Source: Escarpia spicata
Taxonomy: Eukaryota > Annelida > Polychaeta > Sabellida > Siboglinidae
Direction of reading: 5' to 3'
DNA: 64,000 nucleotides
Assembly (NCBI GenBank): GCA_963995525.1
Contig: OZ023217.1
Span: 27,517,587 to 27,581,586 of the forward strand
In this document: piece by piece, positions 60,319 to 64,000 of the stretch
Numbering within the stretch: the first letter of the stretch is position 1
Layout: every line of letters begins with the position of its first letter
The notes under the pieces: generated by a model
Seen by the model: the letters and a program-made list of their open reading frames with translations, nothing else
What the model was told of the DNA's origin: nothing
The model's database searches: none
Translations under genes and position numbers: made by a program

Positions 60319-60899
60319 TTAGAGGCTGCTTCGGCACTGGACGTACACGTGAACGGCCGATTCTAGTAGAGCGCTGTTGACGAAATCGCGCCAGTCCGTG
60401 CCTAGCAGCCAGTCCGACACGAACTGGACCAGATAGAGTTCCCCCGCACGTCCCGGTTGCTACTGCTGACCGGTCGCCTTAACGTGCAGTAGACGCACGA
60501 GACGCGTGAAGGTCGGTATCAACGATTGATGTAGACACGTCTCCAACACGGCGTTGAAGTGTCGCGTGACGAAGTCAGACACATTGTCGTAGCACTGCGT
60601 GTACACACGAGTCGGCCGACCCGCACGATAGCCGACCATATGTACGTACGGGCAGCCTTCATTGACCTCGCACGCGCCGCATCGTTCGCGCTCCTTCTGC
60701 ATAATCGTCTCACCGAGTTGCTCGGCGAAGAGGGCCATCGCATGCCGCTCATAGCGGCAGGCCAACTGACCCCGACTATCGTCTCACTATGAGCCACTTC
60801 CCGGTCCAGCAGTGTTTGTACGAACAAGGCAACCTCCGCATACCTTGCACGCATCCTCTCGTTGTTCGCTAACATGTCCAGCAGCACGCGCCGGACCTC
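60319..60899 (-). pseudogene. Unrecognised Cys-containing protein of the virus-like element
   Basis: Minus strand. The first part from 60899 has MLANNERMRARYAEVALFVQ; after a frameshift near 60780 come ALFAEQLGETIMQKERERCG and CGACEVNEGCPYVHMVGY (a possible zinc knuckle), then NVSDFVTRHFNAVLETC. TAG 60460-60462 interrupts the frame, and protein-like sequence (LYLVQFVSDWLLGTDWRDF) runs on to TAA 60319-60321. The 5' edge follows TTTTCTTCTGTAG, a good splice acceptor, and no in-frame ATG precedes it. I cannot name the family. It lies between the polymerase and SSB genes on the same strand. Confidence 0.55.
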
Positions 60900-60915
60900 C
60901 TACAGAAGAAAATTG

Positions 60916-61053
60916 TCATGCTTTAAATAAGTTCGCCGCTTCGCAAGCTGAGCACCATGCCATTATATAATTTTCGGCTATCTCGGCTAGTAGGCGCGCA
61001 GATTCGTCACTCGTCGGTTTACGCGTCAACAACGATACCAACAGTGGGCACTC
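60916..61053 (-). CDS. Possible small exon upstream of the Cys-containing gene
   Basis: Behind the acceptor TTGTTTGTGTAG, an open 45-codon stretch starts with GAG and reads CPLLVSLLTRKPTSDESARL, then LLAEIAENYIMAWCSACEAAN and a TGA at 60916-60918. Both this stretch and the next (60899) begin with GAG after a pyrimidine tract, so they may be alternative terminal exons of one upstream transcript. The donor is not identified (GGTGCGT near 61117 is a candidate). Confidence 0.35.
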   Translation of the reverse strand, partial: ECPLLVSLLTRKPTSDESARLLAEIAENYIMAWCSACEAANLFKA

Positions 61054-61079
61054 CTACACAAACAACACAAGAAAACACA

Positions 61080-61802
61080 TTAGTCATCGTCGTCGTCGTA
61101 TCTCTTCAGCGTACGCACCGTATAAGACGGCTCGCCTTGCCACGTCGTCTTACGCACACTGAGCTCCACTCTCGTGTCTGTTAACTCCAGCACAGTATCA
61201 CGCAGTTCCTCCTCACTTAATTCCTCCAAGTAGTCGGCCCTGTACTCAACTAGATTAGCCATTTGCGTGTCAAACAGCGTTAGCCAAAGCTCATCTTCGT
61301 CGGCATCGCCATCTCGCACCATAACACGCAACGCAAAGAAATTCTTCCCCTCGCCCTGCTCACCGTGGGTTCGACATATCATAAGGGCATCCTTGACTTG
61401 CCGAAACAACTTGCGCCGGCACCGGGAACATCCCCTGTACGTGCACTTGTCTTTATAAGACACCGCTTCAATACGAACTGACGTCTTAATCTTATAGACG
61501 CCATTCTCAACGCACGCCAGTTCCCTCACACTCACCAATGTAGCGCGCGTCGACACCTCGGCGCTGCACTCTCGCTCGAGCGATGCACTCCGCACCGCTG
61601 GCTGCTCCAACGCCGCTTCGTCGGCGCCTCGCTTACGCCCCATTGACGGCGCGAGAACCACCACGGGGCGCTTAGCAGCGGGAGTTGTCCCAGCTGCTCC
61701 GGCTGACGTCGATGCCTGCTGGCCTCCAGTCACCACCTTGGACGCCTGCTTGCGTATTGTCTTAGCCTTTTTCGGTGTCATCTCGGTTGTAGCGTCGGCC
61801 AT
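61080..61802 (-). CDS. RPA-like single-stranded DNA-binding protein (OB fold with zinc ribbon)
   Basis: 240 residues, intact. About 85 N-terminal residues are basic and Ala/Thr-rich, probably disordered. From about residue 95 a compact domain follows: GVYKIKTSVRIEAV, then CTYRGCSRCRRKL and a later Cys/His in CRTHGEQ, which fits the zinc ribbon of the RPA70 C-terminal OB fold. The beta-rich FFALRVMVRDGDADEDELWLT and LFDTQMANLVEY follow, as in that fold. It ends in an Asp run. A replication role beside the polymerase is likely. The family assignment is by pattern only. Confidence 0.6.
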   Translation of the reverse strand: MADATTEMTPKKAKTIRKQASKVVTGGQQASTSAGAAGTTPAAKRPVVVLAPSMGRKRGADEAALEQPAVRSASLERECSAEVSTRATLVSVRELACVENGVYKIKTSVRIEAVSYKDKCTYRGCSRCRRKLFRQVKDALMICRTHGEQGEGKNFFALRVMVRDGDADEDELWLTLFDTQMANLVEYRADYLEELSEEELRDTVLELTDTRVELSVRKTTWQGEPSYTVRTLKRYDDDDD

Positions 61803-62528
61803 TGTTGCGGCGGGAGGACGTCTGCTGCAGCTGTAATAATTATACCCCTTGCGTTATACACTAATAGCAATTTTTCAATCGCTTTATACCCTCACAGCAT
61901 ATGGCGCATGCGCACTTACGGATAACGCCCTAGTCTACGGTTCTATTACAACATTTCGCGCATGCGTTCTAACGCATAACTGCCTAGTCTCCGATGTCTT
62001 TCCTTTCGGAAAAAATGAACGGTCATGTAGTGCGTTCGTTGACAAACGTTTATTTACATCGAATTTCAATAATATAATGGCACTACACAATTCCCTATTC
62101 CCCACTGATCCTACACAACGCTTAAATTCATGTTTTAGTGGTTCGTGTATTGTTTTTGAAATGGCATTGTTCTAGCTTCACATTCCGATCGCGATAAGCT
62201 ATCGCCCCATTAACGTCACGCGCCGCAGCTGTTTCGCGTCACCATTCGGTTTCTAGTTATTCGCCAGGAAAAAAATCAGCGGTCGCTTTAGTACATTCGT
62301 TGTCAAATGTGACTTTCACATCGAATTTCTCTAACATTAATACTCCACAAGATGCCTGAGCCCTAACTAAGCGTATACAACGCTTCATTTCATGCATTTA
62401 AATGTTCGTTTATTGCTATTTCGATCTCTTTGCCTTCAATGTTTTTACGTCGCTTTCGCGCATGCGCACTTAACGCATAACTGACTTTAGGAAATAATGC
62501 AACGGTCGTTGCTCATTTTCATACCATC
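61803..62528. promoter_or_regulatory. Divergent promoter region with three GCGCATGCG modules
   Basis: It lies between the minus-strand SSB gene and the plus-strand spliced gene. GCGCATGCGCAC (61904-61915), GCGCATGCG (61958-61966) and GCGCATGCGCAC (62458-62469) are each followed by similar sequence around ACTTAACGCATAACTG. GCGCATGCGC is the core recognised by animal NRF-1-type factors. No coding sequence is convincing here. Confidence 0.5.
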
Positions 62529-62584
62529 ATGGCTTCCTTGACGTCGTCTGCGAAAGAGCCTCCCGCCGCCGCGAAAGAACAGCG
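62529..62584 (+). CDS. Right-end spliced gene, exon 1
   Basis: ATG at 62529, 18 codons and two bases, ending at the donor GTACGT. It reads MASLTSSAKEPPAAAKEQ, an Ala/Pro/Lys-rich start. The end phase (2) fits the acceptor at 62902. It has the same start residues, phase and donor as the putative exons in the giant palindrome. Confidence 0.6.
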
Positions 62585-62902
62585 GTACGTTTGTATTTTA
62601 TTTATTTATTATTTATTTCTTATTATTTAGTACAGCGGTAAGTTTTCATTCTTTATTAATTACTTTTATAACTTATTTCTTATTATTTAGTACATCGTTA
62701 AGTCGTCTTTTATCCTATCTGTAATTCTTTATATTCTTTATTAATTACTTTTATATTAATTATTTCTTATTTAGTACAGCGTTAATTATCCTATCTGTAA
62801 TTCTTTATTAATTACTTTTATATTCTTTATTAATTACTTTTATATTAATAACAGTGATTGGGAAGGTCCTCATTAGTCAAATGCGTTATTCATATTTCAC
62901 AG
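62585..62902 (+). other. Intron of the right-end gene
   Basis: 318 bp, very AT-rich with repeated TATTAATTACTTTTATA phrases, against GC-richer exons. It runs from GTACGT to CATATTTCACAG. An earlier acceptor (TAATAACAG, near 62852) would lead to a stop within a few codons, so the later one is preferred. Confidence 0.6.
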
Positions 62903-63377
62903 AATCCACCTGCCTCGACGTGGACCAGATATCAGCCTGCCTACACGGGGAATCGTCAGCGACAAGGCTGTCTGTCGCGTGCACCCAGTACCACGCACAC
63001 CGATACCCGTCATCCCAGCCGACTTCCAGGCACCTTCAGACGACGCCTATGGTGGCCTCACCGCTTCATTCGTTCACTCCGACAGTGACTCCGATGATGA
63101 TGCCTACGGCCTCACCTCTTCATTCGGCGTACGCGGGGCCAACGGCTTGTGGTATACGCCAGTCCCCGCTAGCGAACTATACGAACGTCGCGGCTTTAAC
63201 TCGCCGTTAATTCCAGCCGGTCGCTCAACAATGTTACAACGGCAGTTTGACGATGACAATTCACGCGCCGCTCAGCTACTGCACCTGAGCCAGTTGGGGC
63301 GAGGTTCTCGAGCGAACATTACGCAGGCCTGGCCGCGCTCCCCTGGGCAGTTCTCACGCCACCGTGACTTCTATTAA
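62903..63377 (+). CDS. Right-end spliced gene, exon 2
   Basis: It opens in the phase left by exon 1 and stays open for 157 codons to TAA 63375-63377. The stop overlaps AATAAA (63376-63381). The protein begins with a Pro/Arg-rich part, then acidic repeats SDDAYGGLTASF and DSDSDDDAYGLTSSF, then ANGLWYTPVPASELYERRGF and a Gln/Arg-rich end. The two DDAYG-LT/SSF units look like an internal duplication. No family is recognised. The two-exon product is about 176 residues. Confidence 0.55.
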
Positions 63378-63599
63378 TAAAACATAATCTATTACTTACA
63401 CCGTTTTGCTTCCATTCGTCTATCCACCGCATATAACCATCCTGCCTTAACAGGCCGCTGAGTACAGATTTTAAATGCTAAACGCATGCATGCGATTCGT
63501 TTCGGTTTGACAGCGCCAGCTGTACGGCTGAAATTAACGCCGTTACAGAGCCGGCTAGCCGCACGGTTATATTTAGAAACTAGACCGCCAGATCATAGG

Positions 63600-63660
63600 C
63601 CACGGCGGCTGCTGCTGCTGCTGCTGCTGCGAGCGCCGCTGCTGCTACATAGGGTACAGC
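63600..63660. repeat. CTG-rich trinucleotide tract
   Basis: GGCTGCTGCTGCTGCTGCTGCTGC with related GCCGCTGCTGC. The poly-Ala and poly-Leu frames here are repeat artefacts. The surrounding 63.38-63.75 kb contains no convincing gene. Confidence 0.8.
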
Positions 63661-63748
63661 GGGGTTATTTTCACACAATGGGTTTAGAGCAGCGCCGTTA
63701 TAACCACAGGGGTGTTTTACCGTTGTGGTTATATAAAGGCTTACATAA

Positions 63749-63749
<1 letters not shown>

Positions 63750-63800
<51 letters not shown>
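63750..63800. repeat. (TA)n microsatellite beside the right terminal repeat
   Basis: About 24 TA units directly inside the right inverted repeat. The left end has only ATTTATATAGC at the matching place, so the tract expanded here. Confidence 0.95.
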
Positions 63801-63804
<4 letters not shown>

Positions 63805-64000
63805 AGGTCCTACGTTGACCGCTAGGGCTAAAATAGTCACTGGGATAACCGCTAGGTGGTGCCTCAAGGGGAAGGGTCATCAATCAAAAGTGACAGGCCA
63901 TCAATCACGTTTTTTTATAAGTATGTTCCCGAAAACGTTTAGTGTCACCAAAACCCTTTGATCTTTTTTTTATAAGTATGTTCCCGAAAAAGATAAGGAC
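63801..64000 (-). repeat. Right terminal inverted repeat (to window end)
   Basis: 200 bp, the inverse of 49978-50175, with a few substitutions and small indels. It carries the same two internal units. Because it runs to the last base, the true end and the target duplication are not visible. Confidence 0.9.

Larger units (their letters stand above)
49978..64000. mobile_element. Maverick/Polinton (adintovirus-like) endogenous element, decayed
   Basis: At least 14.0 kb, GC-rich against an AT-rich host, bounded by inverted repeats. It carries the Polinton hallmark set: integrase, packaging ATPase, adenain-like protease, major and minor capsid proteins and type B DNA polymerase. It also has a NADAR protein, an RPA-like SSB and a spliced gene. 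The first eight genes are on +, the next three on -, and the last on +. Most large genes are broken and the polymerase core is deleted. The right boundary may lie beyond the window, so target duplication cannot be checked. Confidence 0.95.

Noticed and set aside
54540..60462. Alternative genetic code or programmed readthrough explaining the in-frame stops
   Set aside because: TAA, TAG and TGA all occur as premature stops alongside frameshifts and a deletion, and intact genes use normal stops; decay or sequencing error is simpler.
61849..62175. 108-codon plus-strand ORF in the divergent promoter region
   Set aside because: It covers the repeated GCGCATGCG modules and has no recognisable protein character.
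63580..63883. ORFs with poly-Tyr/Ile or poly-Ala at the right end
   Set aside because: Produced by the (TA)n and CTG repeats.

Overview
The window is animal nuclear DNA, probably from a marine invertebrate. AT-rich, repeat-crowded sequence fills about 1-42.7 kb. It holds CR1/L2-type LINEs, Penelope-like elements, Tc1/mariner and hAT transposons, a tRNA-derived SINE, many MITEs, and the 3' half of one intron-containing host gene. The species cannot be fixed from the sequence. Two unusual structures follow: a giant palindrome of about 4 kb (42.99-47.05 kb) and a GC-rich virus-like element of at least 14 kb (49.98 kb to the window end).

Host part. Seven exons on the + strand (4691-4838, 17108-17269, 20082-20172, 27291-27379, 30967-31042, 31516-31710, 37758-37932) join with matching splice phases at all six junctions and end in a TGA. 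A poly(A) signal lies about 400 bases later. I do not recognise the protein. The introns are mostly mobile elements. Regions where I see no gene or recognisable element: 3.57-4.69, 4.84-5.54, 9.55-10.70, 11.25-11.77, 13.9-14.4, 18.02-18.48, 31.71-32.38, 37.9-39.36, 40.56-42.5 and 47.8-49.03 kb.

Palindrome. Two arms of about 1.96 kb, nearly identical on visual alignment, surround a 144-bp spacer. Each arm has, from outside inwards, a 48-bp hairpin-rich tandem array, a roughly 0.77-kb segment bounded by inverted repeats, and a 68-nt open exon with a splice donor. The inverted-repeat motif and the exon resemble parts of the neighbouring virus-like element, so the two look related. A broken Ty3/gypsy 3' end abuts the right side.

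Virus-like element. It has terminal inverted repeats of at least 198 bp and the gene set of a Maverick/Polinton (adintovirus-like) element. On + these are a NADAR-family protein, packaging ATPase, retroviral-type integrase with chromodomain, a membrane protein, minor capsid protein, a basic pVI/core-like protein, major capsid protein and adenain-type protease. On - they are a protein-primed type B DNA polymerase, an unrecognised Cys-containing gene, and a probable RPA-like single-strand DNA-binding protein. A two-exon gene on + closes the right side. The plus and minus blocks converge at 56.3-56.45 kb on facing poly(A) signals. Most large genes are broken by frameshifts or stops. The polymerase has also lost the segment carrying its palm motifs B and C, so this copy cannot replicate itself. 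The protease, membrane protein, basic core protein, SSB and two-exon gene remain open. Unusual features are the NADAR cargo, the RPA-like SSB, a tRNA-like sequence beside the left end and the spliced right-end gene.
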